Shown: positions 10,334 to 21,683, numbered from the stretch's first letter. The stretch: DNA of 64,000 nt from Lecanicillium sp. G3 (GCA_037575805.1 JAZHPD010000032.1:1-64000), one strand, 5' to 3'. The notes: generated from the sequence alone by a model not told the origin. Numbers and translations are program-made.

Positions 10334-12411
10334 ATTAATCCGCTGAAAGAGACATACTTTTCTAAGACATCAAGTCACCAACGACGCTGTTTGCACGAAC
10401 AACGTAATCTGCTACTGACTCTTTCGATAGCCTGGGTCAAAAATGGCACGACGGTTGGAAGCGTGAGAATCGTCTTGTCACATACGACAGGTAGCAGCCT
10501 CTGCCTTGTGGCTATACCTTGAACGGCCCGTTACTTGCGGTGAGTCACAAGAACAACTCCTGTGTGTGTGATGGAGATAGCTTTTCAGGCCTCGTGTACC
10601 ATGATAACTAACCAAAATATAAAATAGGATACGTCTTTTTATGCCCACTGAATGTTCCGCCATGAGTATATCTCCTTTGTGATGTTTGATAGGGTTAGTG
10701 ATAAGAGTTTATAAGATATTATAAAATACATTAAACTAAACTAGGAAGGGAGTATCATTCTCCTTTCCAAATAAGTATACGAGTGTCATCTATATCGTAA
10801 AAGTATTTAATAAAACCGACTATTATAAATACCCAAAGGATAAGGAGTATGCCGGAATTGAATGGACTATGCTGGGTAGGCAAAATAAGGTCAGATAGTG
10901 AATTCAACTCCTAACGGCACTGCAAGCCAGGCGCCATATACCTTGATCTTGTGAGATGACGAGGATCACTGAATTTGACACCATCGCTCAGGACCTTGGC
11001 TTTTATAGCCCATGCAAGGTAGAGTACACTGCAGGTGGTAGCGGCGGTGGCTTTACCAAGAAGGATGCGAACGGAGACGAGGCATGGGAAATTCAGAGTA
11101 AGTCTTCTCCGCTGAGCTGGGGCTAATGACAAGGGGCTGTGCGAAACTAACAAGTTCAGACATAACGATACTGGACGATAATGACTTGGGCCTCTGGGAC
11201 CCAATGCCTTGGACAAAGCTTTAGCCAAAGACCGAGGAGAGGTCTTTGATGCGTCTGCCTCGTACCTATGAGGAAATGCCTGTCCACGGTCAAGTCAACG
11301 ACGCTGGTCAGGGTGATTCTGCTATATTATGAGGGAACATTTCTACAAGAGTGGCGTCTGCAACCTTTTGCCTCCAATGATTCAGTATCATGTGCCCCAA
11401 AGATGAGGCTCTATCTGTTTAGAAATACTCACCCCCCGGGTAACCTGCCTGCTCACGCCATGTAGTCAGTCACGTCCGCGATTGCGGGCGGCTGCCCTTC
11501 CTCCTCTCAGGGCAGCCAAAGCCCGGTATTGATTACGGATGGGATAGAGCCAAGGCCGAAGACATCGATCGCGTAGCTGAGCTGCATCGATAGACTCGGA
11601 TTGTAGTAACAAGAAAACGGCCTGCTCACCGTACCGATGCCGACGTCTGCGCAAGATGAGGGCCAAACTCGGCCAGGTAGATGTCCGCATCGTGTATCAG
11701 AACGTCTTCTGGACCCAGGTCGCCGTATGTAACGCCCCATTTATGGACCTGGTCCAAGGCATCAATACAGCGTCTGTGCCAGCATTCGCACATTCCAGAG
11801 ACCAGTTTATCGGACTGCGGTTCAGAGATCGGCCAGAGGTTACCCCGGTTCAACAACGTCAGAGGGCCAGAGTGCCAGCGCAGCTACCTACTGTTTCACG
11901 AAAATAAACCCTGCTAATCTATATCCTCCACATGGCCCCTTTAATTACTAACACGATTACGCAAATACGCTTTATACACATATGAATAGCAATATAACTT
12001 GAGATTGCGCCGTACCCGCTAACAATCTGTAAGACAGCACATAGACCCGGAGTGACATCCTTATGCAGCAGCCAACGCAGGTTCGCCTGATAGTAAGAAA
12101 AAAACACAGTTCATTCAATCAGGACGGCATTTCAGCCAAAGATGAGCGTGATTTTTCCATACTGCGCTTTTCACGCGGTTTCCGACCGTGTTAATCCGAG
12201 CTGTCATCTTCAAACCGACTCCGAGATTTTGTGTAATATGATTGGCGGAGTTAAGCAAGCCACTTCGGGTTACGGCTGTCTATAGAGTCCAAAAGTGCAT
12301 TTCGCCCAATTGATACTCGTGCAGCCTCCGTCTTACTTTTTCTCTTTCGTGCATGTATTTCGAGATTCCTGAAAATCCGGTCTGCGATTAGATCTATCAA
12401 AGTTCTTGGCC
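10334..12411. other. Intergenic region with a kinase-like relic
   Basis: Between the oxidase and the regulator I recognise only the kinase-like fragment at 11626-11856. The stretch around 10680-10860 is A+T-rich. Frames at 10911-11228 and elsewhere look non-coding. Confidence 0.5.
11626..11856 (-). pseudogene. Protein-kinase-like fragment, decayed
   Basis: The minus-strand frame contains DALDQVHKWGVTYGDLGPED followed by VLI and then YLAEFGPH. This resembles the catalytic loop and DFG region of small fungal kinase or phosphotransferase-like proteins (A-L-x-x-V-H-x-x-G-V-x-H-G-D-x-x-x-x-N-V-L ... DFG). The expected His is Tyr, the expected Asn is Asp, and DFG reads EFG, so catalysis is unlikely. 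The frame has no proper ATG and stops soon after. A spliced gene with exons that I could not connect is the alternative. Confidence 0.4.
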
Positions 12412-14881
12412 ATGATGTCCGATCCGGTGAAACGACGCAGGCGACCTGCTGTGTAAGTGCCATTGACCACAAGCTGGCCTGTTTAGCGCTAACGAGATCT
12501 TATAGTGCATGTGTCCTCTGTCGCAAGCGCAAAATAAAATGCAACCGAGAATTCCCATGCAATAATTGCGTCCGTTCAAAAACGGGGGACTGTGTATACG
12601 AAAGCCGCGCTCATGAGCTGGAATCGACACCTCTCCATTCGTCGCCTGCCGTCGCAGGTAGCGGCCACTGGCACCAACCGATAGCACCAAACACTCATGC
12701 TCCCGCCGGCGGCGCATCGGGCTCTGTATCCCATCATACTAGCCCATCATCGAACTTTTCCACACAAACTCACGATACGCCCCATGAGTCCGAGGCAAAC
12801 CGGCTGAGACTGCGAATCCGGCAGCTCGAGGACCAGTTGTCAAGGGTAAACCTCAAGTCCAGCTCAGGCAGCGCGTATTCGATCGTGAGCGCCCCCATGG
12901 AGACCACTTCATCTCGGCTCGGCGGCATATTTCATGTTCAATGCGACAGCCCGGCCGGAAGCTCAGAGCCTGCTATAGCACGCAGCATAATTCACAAGAC
13001 ACGCATGTTTGGCCAAAGCCATTGGTCTGTGACGGCCGTCCTTCTGGTAAGTAGTTCTTCGTCGTTCGGGCCGGCGTCATACTCAACACAGCCGATAGAT
13101 TCGCGACATTTTCAAGACGCTAGACGTACATCTGCTAGCTCACGGCGCGAGTGCTTGGGAAGGTATTGAGAAGTGCAAAGCACTGGCACGGTTCATCAAA
13201 GCTCGTCGAACCCCATCCTGGCCAACGCTGCCAACATCTTCTCTACCCGATAAGGTCATTGCCGATAAGTTGCTCGAACACTATCTGCAAACAACAGAAT
13301 CTCTATACCGAATACTTCACGTTCCAACGTTTCGAGAGCGCTACAATGCATTATGGACACCAGGAACAACCTGCAACCAAGGCTTCATGATGCAGGTCAA
13401 GCTCGTATTGGCCATTGGGGCCATCACCTATGACGAGGATTTCTCCATGCGAGCCACTGCAATGCAATGGGCGTACGAAGCGCAAGCATGGCTGTCGGAA
13501 CCAAAGTTCAAGTCGCGTTTGGATACTCAGACAATACAGACGAGTATTTTGCTATTAATTGCTCAGGAAAGGCTTGGGATTATCGGTGATTCAATGTGGA
13601 TAGCCTCTGGGGCGCTGGTCAGAAGGGCAATTTACATGGGCCTTCATCGCGACCCGGCCCGGCTTCCGGACAGAAGCGCCTTTACGGCCGAGATGCACAG
13701 GCGACTCTGGAACACCTTGATAGAGCTCAATCTGCAAGCAAGCCTCGGTTCCGGCGGGCCAGTCTTCATGTCCATGAGCGATTTCGACACAAAACCGCCT
13801 AGCAATTTCGACGACGAGCAACTGATAGAGAACGAGCTGGTGCCCCGACCATCCAGCGAATGTACTCAGATGACAATGGCGCTGGCCCTCAGGGAGACAT
13901 TTTCCCAGCGACTCGACATATTAAGATTTCTCAACGACGTGTCCTCGGGCGGATCATACGACGAGACTCTCCGGCTAGACGCTGATCTGCGCGCCGCGTA
14001 TAAAGTCTTGAGACAGAGGCTGCTATCATGCACAGCGGGATCAATCAAGTCGTCGCTCACAGGCACCGAGCTGCGAACACTCGACACCCTCATGTACCGG
14101 TACCTTTCCGCCATCCACGTCCCATACTTTTTCGCTGCGATGCAGGACACGAGGTACGCATATTCGCGGACCGTCGTGATAGACAGCGCGCTGAAGATGT
14201 GGAACGCGATCGGCGGGTCGACGATGCAGCATCGAGACGGCGATGTCAAGGACAACGGAGAGCCCGACCTCCTCAAGCGACAGGCCATTTGCGCAGCGGG
14301 CTTCTACCCCATTGCAGCGATGCACTCTTCTCTGCTCATCATCATGGAACTGCGCGCGCAGCTCCGCGAGAGCGATGCTCTGGGCCCAAAGCTCGTACGC
14401 CCCGATCTCGTCGCCGTGCTAGAAGACTGCCAGGCCTGGTCACTGGCCATCGTCAGAAGCGGCCAGACAAACGTCAAGGGCCATCTGCTGATCCGCATCA
14501 TCGCAGCACAGATTGACGCAATATCGCGCAATCTGCCCCAAGAGGTCATGCTGGAAAATCTGCTAGAAGCAGCTAGAGAGGTTTCGGAGACGTGCCACGC
14601 CATCTTGACACAAATGGCGGAGAAGCTGGCGGGCAATGAGAGCGGTGCCGCGCAACAGGCTCCAGAGCCCATTCCGACGCCACCTGAGATGGATGGCGAA
14701 TGGGCGCTTACTGTAAGTTGAGATAACTGGTACCTGCTCATCGAGTGCGACGAAACATGTGTTGACTGCTTGCTAGGCATTAGACGACTTACTGGCGGGG
14801 ACTGGTATAAAGAATGATGGGTGGCCCGCAAACTATGGCCACGATACGGATGAGTTGGAATGGGCAATGTTCAACGGATAA
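12412..14881 (+). CDS. Zn2Cys6 transcription factor with fungal-specific middle homology domain
   Basis: Four exons (12412-12452, 12506-13046, 13099-14712, 14777-14881) give 766 residues; all junctions keep frame. The zinc cluster is split by intron 1 and has cysteines at 16, 19, 26, 32, 35 and 43 (C-x2-C-x6-C-x5-C-x2-C-x7-C), preceded by a basic KRRRRP stretch. A leucine-rich coiled segment around residue 130 (LRLRIRQLEDQL) may mediate dimerisation. The remainder, including RILHVPTFRERY and a GLHRDP stretch, is the regulatory domain of such nuclear activators. The C-terminus DELEWAMFNG is acidic and aromatic, like an activation tail. The small last exon is supported by a GTAAGT donor and clean frame. 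It lies between the FAD oxidase and an EthD protein and could regulate them; that is inference only. Confidence 0.9.
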
Positions 14882-15300
14882 AGAAGTCCATTCAGACTTC
14901 AGATATTGATCACTGTATATTTATCATAGCTACCTAGCGAATGACCGCCAGCCGCCTGGCAACAAGGCTTCATATATATAGACGGAATGGATGCCAGGAC
15001 GCTTGGGTTGGGACAACCGCTCGGGTCCCCAATCGAGCGGATACGATACTCACTCTCTCTCAAATCTCACGTTGGAACTTATGCGAATGCATTTTTTCCG
15101 GATATGTATTGGTGACATGATTGCTGACAAAAAGACGCCGTGGTCGGTCAGTCAGGCCGGAGGACACGTCAGTGCGGGGCCAAAAGCGATACAAGAGCCC
15201 CAGCTATCCGAGCGATTTATAGCTACCATCAACACCATCAACAGCAAACCCACGATACAGACATAACATTGCTCTCATACGGCTTATTCAAACATTCAAA
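14882..15300. other. Intergenic, probable promoter of the EthD gene
   Basis: No gene is seen. TATATATAG occurs at 14973-14981 and TTTATAG at 15216-15222; the latter lies about 80 bp upstream of the next ATG and is the better TATA candidate. Confidence 0.4.
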
Positions 15301-15674
15301 ATGGCCACCGTATCGATCATGTACCCCGCGGGTCCAGACTTCAACCTGGACTACTACCTCGACAAGCACATGTCCATTGTCACCGAGTACGCCGGCAATG
15401 CGCACCTCTCCGGATATCGGCGCAACCACCCGTGAAGCTGACACTCAGTCACAGAAACTGGAAGCCTCTTGGCCTGCAGGGCTACGAGATTGTCGTCATG
15501 TCCCCTGGACAAAAGTACCAGATCCAGGCCATCCTCAAGTGGGACAAGCTCGAGTCGTGGGAGAAGGCCTCGACGAGCGCGTCGGCGGCCGTGTTTGGCG
15601 ACATTCCCAACTTTACTGAGGCGAAGCCTGAGCGTGTAGTTGGCGAGTCCCGGGTTCAGAAGACCTCCCTTTAG
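15301..15674 (+). CDS. EthD-domain small protein
   Basis: Two exons (15301-15386, 15455-15674) give 101 residues. Splicing a 68-nt intron joins HMSIVTE to NWKPLGLQGYEIV, restoring the typical EthD pattern: an N-terminal beta strand (VSIMYPAG), DYYLDKHM, then W-x-P-x-G-L-x-G-Y. The final segment WEKA ... FGDIPNFTEAKP is also typical. EthD proteins are small dimeric alpha+beta-barrel-like proteins. Some take part in ether or aromatic degradation, and fungal relatives occur in polyketide pathways, where they help modify aromatic intermediates. No independent catalytic site can be assigned. The neighbouring regulator and the FAD oxidase further upstream on the same strand suggest a shared pathway, without proof. 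Confidence 0.85.
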
Positions 15675-16233
15675 ATGTCTCACATTTGTAGAGAAACAGT
15701 GCACGGGGGTCACTTAGGGCTTGCGCGCATGCGGTGCCGCGGACAGCCGCTATTGAGAAAAAGCAAATCCAGACTAAGTAGAATATAAAGGCCATTGGTT
15801 CCTCGTCTTTCATTCTGTGCCATGTGCGGAAATATTGGTTAAAGAAGAGAAGTGGCTCCCCAATGGCAAGCCGCTTGTGCGACGGGCGCAATCCACGGGC
15901 AGGAAACTCGGCATGGGTCCTGGCGCGCATAGATGCCCGTTCACCTGACCACCTGCAATCTGTAGCGGATTCGGAAATCCTCAGCGGGCCGGGTTGAGTC
16001 GACTCCAGAATTAATACGCGGATATATGGTAGATACAAGTCGAAAAACTACTAGAGCCAACGCCGATTAATGGCCCTCATAGGCGTAGAAGACAAGCAGT
16101 TCCGTAGCGCCTTGCACTTGACATAAAGTGGGTTGCTGTCGATGGCGACGGCTGGATCTAGTACAAGTTTGCGTGACATGCTTCACTTTCGACAAAGAGC
16201 AGCCTGTATATACACGCACAGTATACACTCACA
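15675..16233. other. Intergenic, nothing recognised
   Basis: Short frames on both strands, none convincing. The last part, with TATATA at 16207-16212, is too close to the next ATG to be a TATA box and is probably leader. Confidence 0.4.
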
Positions 16234-16680
16234 ATGGCTACCCTCATGAAAGACCCAGGCGAGACCTCGCTCGCCAAGCTATTATCATCATTCACCACGG
16301 TCCTCCACCCGCAAACCTACGTCTTTGCAGCCCTCGACAACACCAGCGCGGCCCTCCCGCCGCTCGCCGAGATGCAGCTGCTCTTCCGCGAGAGCGAGGC
16401 CGTCACCGTCATCGTGACCAAAGACTACGCAGAGGCCAACATGCTCGAGTACTTTTTCCCGTGCCGCATGATCACGCTCAACATCACGTCGAGCCTCGAG
16501 GCCGTCGGGTTCATGGCCGTCGTCGCCACGCGGCTGGCCACGCGAGACATGGGCGTCAACCCCGTCAGCGGCTTCTACCACGATCATCTCTTTGTGCCCG
16601 AGGGCAGAGAAGAGGAGGCGGTTGCGGAATTGGCAAAGTTGGCGGAAGAAAAGAGGCAGGAACTGCAAGAAACGCAATAA
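16234..16680 (+). CDS. ACT-domain protein of the DUF2241/ACT_3 type
   Basis: An intron-less gene for 148 residues. It begins PGETSLAKLLSSFTTVLHPQ, has a central strand-rich part and then GFMAVVATRLA ... VNPVSGFYHDHLFVP. The last motif (G-x-Y/F-H-D-H-x-F-V-P) characterises small stand-alone ACT-like proteins, which are thought to bind amino acids or related ligands and to act as sensors rather than enzymes. The C-terminal 25 residues are a charged helix (EEEAVAELAKLAEEKRQEL). No signal peptide or membrane segment is visible, so it should be cytosolic. It starts at the first ATG after a short leader. Ligand and pathway cannot be told from sequence. Confidence 0.8.
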   Translation: MATLMKDPGETSLAKLLSSFTTVLHPQTYVFAALDNTSAALPPLAEMQLLFRESEAVTVIVTKDYAEANMLEYFFPCRMITLNITSSLEAVGFMAVVATRLATRDMGVNPVSGFYHDHLFVPEGREEEAVAELAKLAEEKRQELQETQ

Positions 16681-17202
16681 GACGGGCTGCGTGGTTCAGC
16701 AACTCGCGACAGAGACCAGCAGGCACTATGTAGGTAGTGGATCGGCTTGATGCTGAGCATCTGCAGATTATCCTTCTTCTAAGCGACGATGGAAGCGGGT
16801 TTTTATTATAAAACTACATATGGACAGTGTCATTGCCACGGACCAATGCCCCATTGCCCAGTGAAGACAGTGACAAGACAGCCTCCAGGCTCCAGCTGGC
16901 TGTTCCAGGCCACTAAAGCTTGCCAGGCCACCTAGTTACCGCCCACCTGGCTCCGCATGAGCTCCCACCCTGGCCTCTTCTTTCTGCCACCTGTCGATTT
17001 CCCACCCCAGCCAAGCAGGGTCTGGCAAGAAAATAGCTACGCTGTCAACATAACAGAGCTCGAGGAATGCAACCGTAGCTGTCATTTTCTTCTCTGCAGT
17101 CTCGCGCATCTCCAGCATCACCGCACGCCTGTCTTTCCCTTTCTCATCCCTCGTCTACAGCTCCACCACCGCTTTGAACCTGGGAAAGCCCACCCCGCCA
17201 CA
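16681..17202. other. Intergenic, promoter and leader of the PDI gene
   Basis: No gene is seen. The last 100 bases are C+T-rich, ending in a CCACAATG start context for the downstream PDI gene. Confidence 0.45.
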
Positions 17203-18723
17203 ATGCATCAGCACGCCGTCGCCTCCGTGCTCACTGTGCTGCTCGCCACGGCCCCGACAGCATGGGCCGGCATGTACACCAAAAAGTCGCCCGTCCTCCA
17301 GGTCGACGCCAAGTCATTTGACCGGCTGATCAACAAGTCCAACTACACATCGGTACGTCTCCTCTCCAGGGCCTTCGCGCGCGCGCAACGCATCGCTCAC
17401 CCAGCCGCCCGGCGCATCGCCACTCACTAACACGCGCACGCCCAGATCGTCGAGTTCTACGCCCCGTGGTGCGGCCACTGCCAGAACCTCAAGCCCGCGT
17501 ACGAAAAGGCCGCCAAGAACCTCGACGGCCTCGCCAAGGTCGCCGCCGTTGACTGCGACGACGACGTCAACAAGCAGTTCTGCGGCTCCATGGGCGTCAA
17601 GGGCTTCCCCACGCTCAAGATTGTCCGCCCCGGCAAGAAGGCTGGCCGTCCCGTCGTCGAGGACTACAACGGCGGCCGCACCGCCGGCGCCATCACAGAG
17701 GCCGTCGTTAACAAGATTAACAACCACGTCACCCGCGCCACCGACAAAGACCTCGATGCCTTCCTCACCAAGTCGGAGGGGCCCAAGGCCATCCTCTTCA
17801 CCGAAAAGGGCACTACGAGCGCGCTCTTGCGCAGCATTGCTATCGACTACTTGGGTGTCATGGACGTCGCGCAGATCAGGGACAAGGAGAAGTCTGCCGT
17901 TGCAAAGTTTGGTATTGAAAAGTTTCCTACGCTAGTCCTGGTTCCCGGCCAAGACCAGGAGCCCGTCATCTACGATGGAGAGATGAAGAAGGACGCTATT
18001 CTCAAGTTTCTTGCTCAGGTGGGCGAGCCCAACCCGGATCCCGCGCCTGTCAAGGGCAAAGCCAAGGGTGACAAGAAGAAGGAGGGTGACAAGACCAAGG
18101 CTGACAAGGCGAAGAAGGCCGAAAAGCCCAAGACCGAAAAGCCCGAGCCCAAGGCTGAAAAGCACCAGGACACCGCTGACGAGACCGGCCCCGAGGAGGA
18201 GCCCGTCAAATCACCCGCCCCCGAAATCATCGCCGTCCCCATCGCCTCTAGCAAGAGCGACATTGCTGAGAAATGTCTCCAGCCCAACTCCCACACCTGC
18301 ATCCTCGCCATCGTCCCCGCTGAAGGCTCCGACAAGAGCCGCCAGACCGTCGACTCGCTTTCGCAGCTCAACACAAAGTACATCCAGGGACAGCGCAAGA
18401 TGTTCCCCTTCTACGTCATCCCCGACAACGTCAAGGACCTCGAATTCCTCAGCACCAAGCTCGAGCTTACGTCCAACCTCGAACTTTTCGCCATCAACGC
18501 GCGCCGCAACTGGTGGCGCAGGTACGAGGGCGAGACTGATGCCGCGGCCGTCGAGGCGTGGGTGGATAGCATTCGCATGGGCGAGGGCGCCAAGAAGAAG
18601 CTCCCCGCCGGCGTTGTTGACGTCGCCGTCGAGGAGCCTGCCGAGGAGCAGCCCGCGGAGCAGCCCGAGGAGGAGCCGAAGGAGGCCGAGAAAGTTGAGG
18701 AGGCTGATCATGACGAGCTGTAA
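17203..18723 (+). CDS. ER protein disulfide-isomerase of the Mpd1 type
   Basis: Two exons (17203-17352, 17446-18723; 93-nt intron) give 475 residues. Residues 1-22 are a signal peptide. The first thioredoxin domain carries APWCGHC with C59 and C62 as the redox pair, followed by KGFPTLKI with the family cis-proline. A second, inactive thioredoxin-like domain (FGIEKFPTLVLVPG) lacks a CxxC. A long Lys/Glu/Pro-rich linker at about residues 235-295 (repeated KADKAKKAEKPKTEKPE-like units) leads to a third fold-like region and a Glu-rich tail ending HDEL, the ER retrieval signal. The protein should oxidise or isomerise disulfides of secreted proteins in the ER lumen. The single CGHC site plus HDEL matches yeast Mpd1 rather than Pdi1, although this protein is much longer. 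Confidence 0.92.
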
Positions 18724-18891
18724 AGTAAAATAGGGATGGTGCACACGGCGCTGTCAAAGTCGTGTCGCAATAATGTGTTGTAGTTGTAGCCGCAGTGGTA
18801 TATCGCATTGAATAACGACCATTTACTCGTCCATAACCTGTGCTGTCGCTTTTTTGCACGAAATTCATTTTAATCATAGGAAAGAAGCCAG

Positions 18892-19754
18892 TTACTGGTC
18901 CAAGTCCATCACCATGGTATCGCTCTTTTGGATCGCACCCTCGCGAATCATCTTGCCGCCCTTGGTCTTGACCACGCCGTCCAGGAACTTCTTGACCTGC
19001 TTGCAACCGTCGATACCGACCACCAGCATGCCCTCAAGCCTGCTGACTTGGATTCTGCTCTCGCACGCCAGCACCGCGACCCGATCGCTGTCGCCCAGCG
19101 TAGCCACCGTGAGATACGGCAGCTCCTGCTCTTCCTGGTTGTTGAGGTCGAGGAGCGGGTCGGCCGAGTCGTCGCCGGCAGCGAATGAGGACGTGGAGCC
19201 AGCGGTGCAGGCGGCAATATAATCTGTCATGGGGATACCGGCGTCGATGAGGGCGAGTGTCGTGGCGTTGATGAGGGCGGCGAGCAGTGAACCGTCTTGC
19301 GACAGAACGTGTAGCGATATCGAGATGCTCGAGTGAGGGAAGATGTGTGTGTGAATGTTCGACGTGAGAGCCTTGGCGATTGTAATTTCCATCCCTTGTA
19401 TGCGCCTGCATCCAGTCAGCATGCTGGACCAATCAACGCATTGGTATGCAAAACTTACTTGTCGTTGCGGCCGCGCTTCTTGCGGTCTACGCTGGAGAAG
19501 CCCGCGACAATAATGTTCACATTGACCGTGGCCCCGTCTCTGGCATGGGCCTGGCCACCGCGCCTCTGCTGCTGCTGCTGCTCAGACGGCCCAGAGACGA
19601 TACACATGACCTTTGTGTGGCCCATCTCGAGGTACGACGAGCCGTCGGCGGCATCCTGCGTCCTGATGAGCGCGTGCAGGCGGCGGAGCTCGTTCCAGCG
19701 GCGGCCGTCGACGCGCAGGAGGGCGAGAGAGTAGGTAGAGGTATCCAGAGGCAT
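18892..19754 (-). CDS. Exosome core subunit Rrp41/Ski6
   Basis: Two exons (19754-19459, 19405-18892) joined by a 53-nt intron with a GTAAGT donor give 269 residues. It is an RNase PH-fold ring subunit of the exosome, which degrades and trims RNA in nucleus and cytoplasm; eukaryotic Rrp41 is not catalytic itself. Motifs: LRVDGRRWNELRRLHA at the N-terminus, GSSYLEMGHTKVMCIVSGP, then HVLSQDGSLLAALINATTLALIDAGIPM and a late LVVGIDGCKQVKKF segment. A QQQQQ tract encoded by CTG/CAG-type repeats (about 19567-19581) and an acidic/Q-rich insert (DLNNQEEQE) are local extras. The gene is convergent with the PDI gene, with a 168-bp gap. It is divergent from the alcohol dehydrogenase. Confidence 0.9.
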
Positions 19755-20663
19755 AATGTCTGGTTATCTTCTTAATCGGCAGGCTTCGCTTCACGCTCCA
19801 GGTATCAAATGTCAAGAATTGGAGCTGCCAATTGTGTCTCGTTTGCCGTTGTGCCTAGCTGGCTCTGCAAATTTTAGCTGGAGCAGTTTGGTGTGGCTCA
19901 ACTTTTTCTCAGTGGGGTGATGCTGTGGCGCACCAGTCTCCAGCCACCAAGAGGGGCAGCTCCAGGCTTTTGAGAAGCCCATCGTTAAGTTACTCCCGAT
20001 CAACAATTGGGTGCAAATCTGACTTACAGCAGCAATTGTCAGCAAGAAAAGAGGGAGGCTAAAGATCCTCTAGCATTACAAATTATCTTCCCTCCGATAT
20101 CTCCATTTCAACATGTTCCATCGGCAATCAGCAGTTCCTCATCTCCGACGACCCCCCTCCATTGGAACAGCCCAGTAAGCGATCGCCGTTCCCCCATCGG
20201 CTTTGTGTAATCTGCGCAGCCCTGCATCTCCGAAAGCGACTCGCCCTCCACCGCCGCCAAGCATCGAAATCTCCATAGTTCTGGAAACCCAAAGTCCGTT
20301 TCTTATTCCGCCAAGTTGCTCGACTTTTAGACTTTAAGTGTCCTCACTAACAGCAGTCTAGCAGCGTGAAGCCCCGGTCCTTAACGCCGTGTTGATGTCA
20401 TGGGCGAACCAGCACGCCTCCCGCTAGCGGGTGCAACCCGCAACCCGAGCAACCCAACCAGAGAACATTTTTGCACCGTCGTACATGGTATGGTCGATGA
20501 TACTTTGGTGTTGCTTCCGCTCCAGCCTTTGGGTCCAAGACCCAATTGATTGGTAGTATATAAGTTGGCGTAGCTCCCGTAGTCCTCATACTCCTCTCTT
20601 ACTGCATCATCAAATCTTCATACCTACCACCCCTCTGATACTCTTTACAGACAACAAATCAAC
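19755..20663. other. Divergent promoter region Rrp41 / alcohol dehydrogenase
   Basis: No gene is seen. The dehydrogenase side has CCAAT at 20542-20546, an adjacent ATTGG and a TATA box at 20557-20564. Confidence 0.5.
20557..20564 (+). promoter_or_regulatory. TATA box of the alcohol dehydrogenase gene
   Basis: TATATAAG lies 100 bp upstream of the ATG at 20664, just after CCAAT and ATTGG words. This is a strong-looking core promoter, in keeping with the biased codon use of the gene. Confidence 0.65.
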
Positions 20664-21683
20664 ATGTCTCTCCCATCTACATACAAGGCTGTCGTCATCG
20701 ACAAGCCCAACGGCGCCTTCAGCATTGTCGAGCGACCGATGAAGGCCCCCGAGGCTGGCGAAGTCCTCGTCAAGGTGCTGGCCTGTGGTGTTTGCTTTAG
20801 TGACGTCGCCATTGCCAGCGGCGAGATGGGCAACGTCTTCCCCCGCATCCCCGGCCATGAGATTGTCGGCGATGTTGTGCAGGTTGGCGAGGGCGTCAAG
20901 GCCGTCACCGTCGGTCAGCGCGTCGGCGGTCCCTGGCACGGCGGCCACGACGGCATCTGCCGCGCTTGCCAGCGCGCCCAGTTCCAGATGTGCGACAACG
21001 AGCTCGTCAACGGATACAGCAAGGACGGCGGCTTCGCTGAATACGTCCTGCTCCGCGCCGAGGCCACCGCCCGCGTTCCCAAGGAGATGGACCCGGCTGA
21101 GGTCGCGCCGCTGCTGTGCGCCGGTGTCACCGTTTTCAACGGCATCCGCAAGATGCATGTCGAGCAGGGCGCACTTGTCGCCGTCCAGGGTCTCGGTGGT
21201 CTTGGTCATCTTGCTGTCCAGTACGCCTCCAAGATGGGCTACGAGGTCGTTGTCCTCTCGTCGGGTGACGGAAAGGCCGACTTTGCCAAACAGCTCGGTG
21301 CCCACCACTACATCAACTCCAAGACACAGGACGCTGCTGCGGAGCTCAATAAGCTCGGTGGCGCCTCCATCATTGTCCAGACGGCTCCCAACCCCAAGCT
21401 CGTCAGCCCTCTCGTCGCAGCACTCGCCCCCGAGGGCAAGCTCCTGAACCTGGCCCCCGTCGGTCCCGTCGAGTTCGACACCGTCTCTCTGGTCCTCAAG
21501 GGTGCCAGCGTCCAGGGCTGGCCCAGTGGCCACGCCCTCGACAGCGAGGAGGCCATCCGCTTCGCCAACAACCACGGCGTCAAGTGCATGGTCGAGAAGT
21601 ACCCCTTTGCTGATGTGCAGAAGGCTGTTGACAGCCTCGTTGCTGGAAAGCCTCGCTTCCGTAACGTTCTGATCATGCAGTAA
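20664..21683 (+). CDS. Zinc-type alcohol dehydrogenase (MDR family)
   Basis: A single exon of 339 residues with very strong C/G-ending codon bias, suggesting high expression. It is a medium-chain NAD(P)-dependent alcohol dehydrogenase. The N-terminal GroES-like domain has ACGVCFSDVAIASG (catalytic zinc Cys) and PGHEIVGDVVQVG (zinc His-Glu). The Rossmann domain has GLGGLGHLAVQYA. In the structural-zinc loop, HDGICRACQRAQFQMC, the first of the four usual cysteines is Asp, so three cysteines remain; I believe some fungal relatives share this. No targeting signal is visible, so it is probably cytosolic. The substrate (aliphatic, cinnamyl-type or other alcohol) cannot be fixed. The promoter has a TATA box and CCAAT words. 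Confidence 0.9.
   Translation: MSLPSTYKAVVIDKPNGAFSIVERPMKAPEAGEVLVKVLACGVCFSDVAIASGEMGNVFPRIPGHEIVGDVVQVGEGVKAVTVGQRVGGPWHGGHDGICRACQRAQFQMCDNELVNGYSKDGGFAEYVLLRAEATARVPKEMDPAEVAPLLCAGVTVFNGIRKMHVEQGALVAVQGLGGLGHLAVQYASKMGYEVVVLSSGDGKADFAKQLGAHHYINSKTQDAAAELNKLGGASIIVQTAPNPKLVSPLVAALAPEGKLLNLAPVGPVEFDTVSLVLKGASVQGWPSGHALDSEEAIRFANNHGVKCMVEKYPFADVQKAVDSLVAGKPRFRNVLIMQ

Noticed and set aside
18211..18744. 177-codon minus-strand frame opposite the PDI gene
   Set aside because: Antisense shadow of the Glu/Lys-rich PDI tail; low-complexity Leu/Gly product.
20610..21575. 321-codon minus-strand frame opposite the alcohol dehydrogenase
   Set aside because: It mirrors a highly C/G-ending-biased gene, which opens the antisense frame. 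The translation is Val/Asp/Gly-rich and resembles no family.
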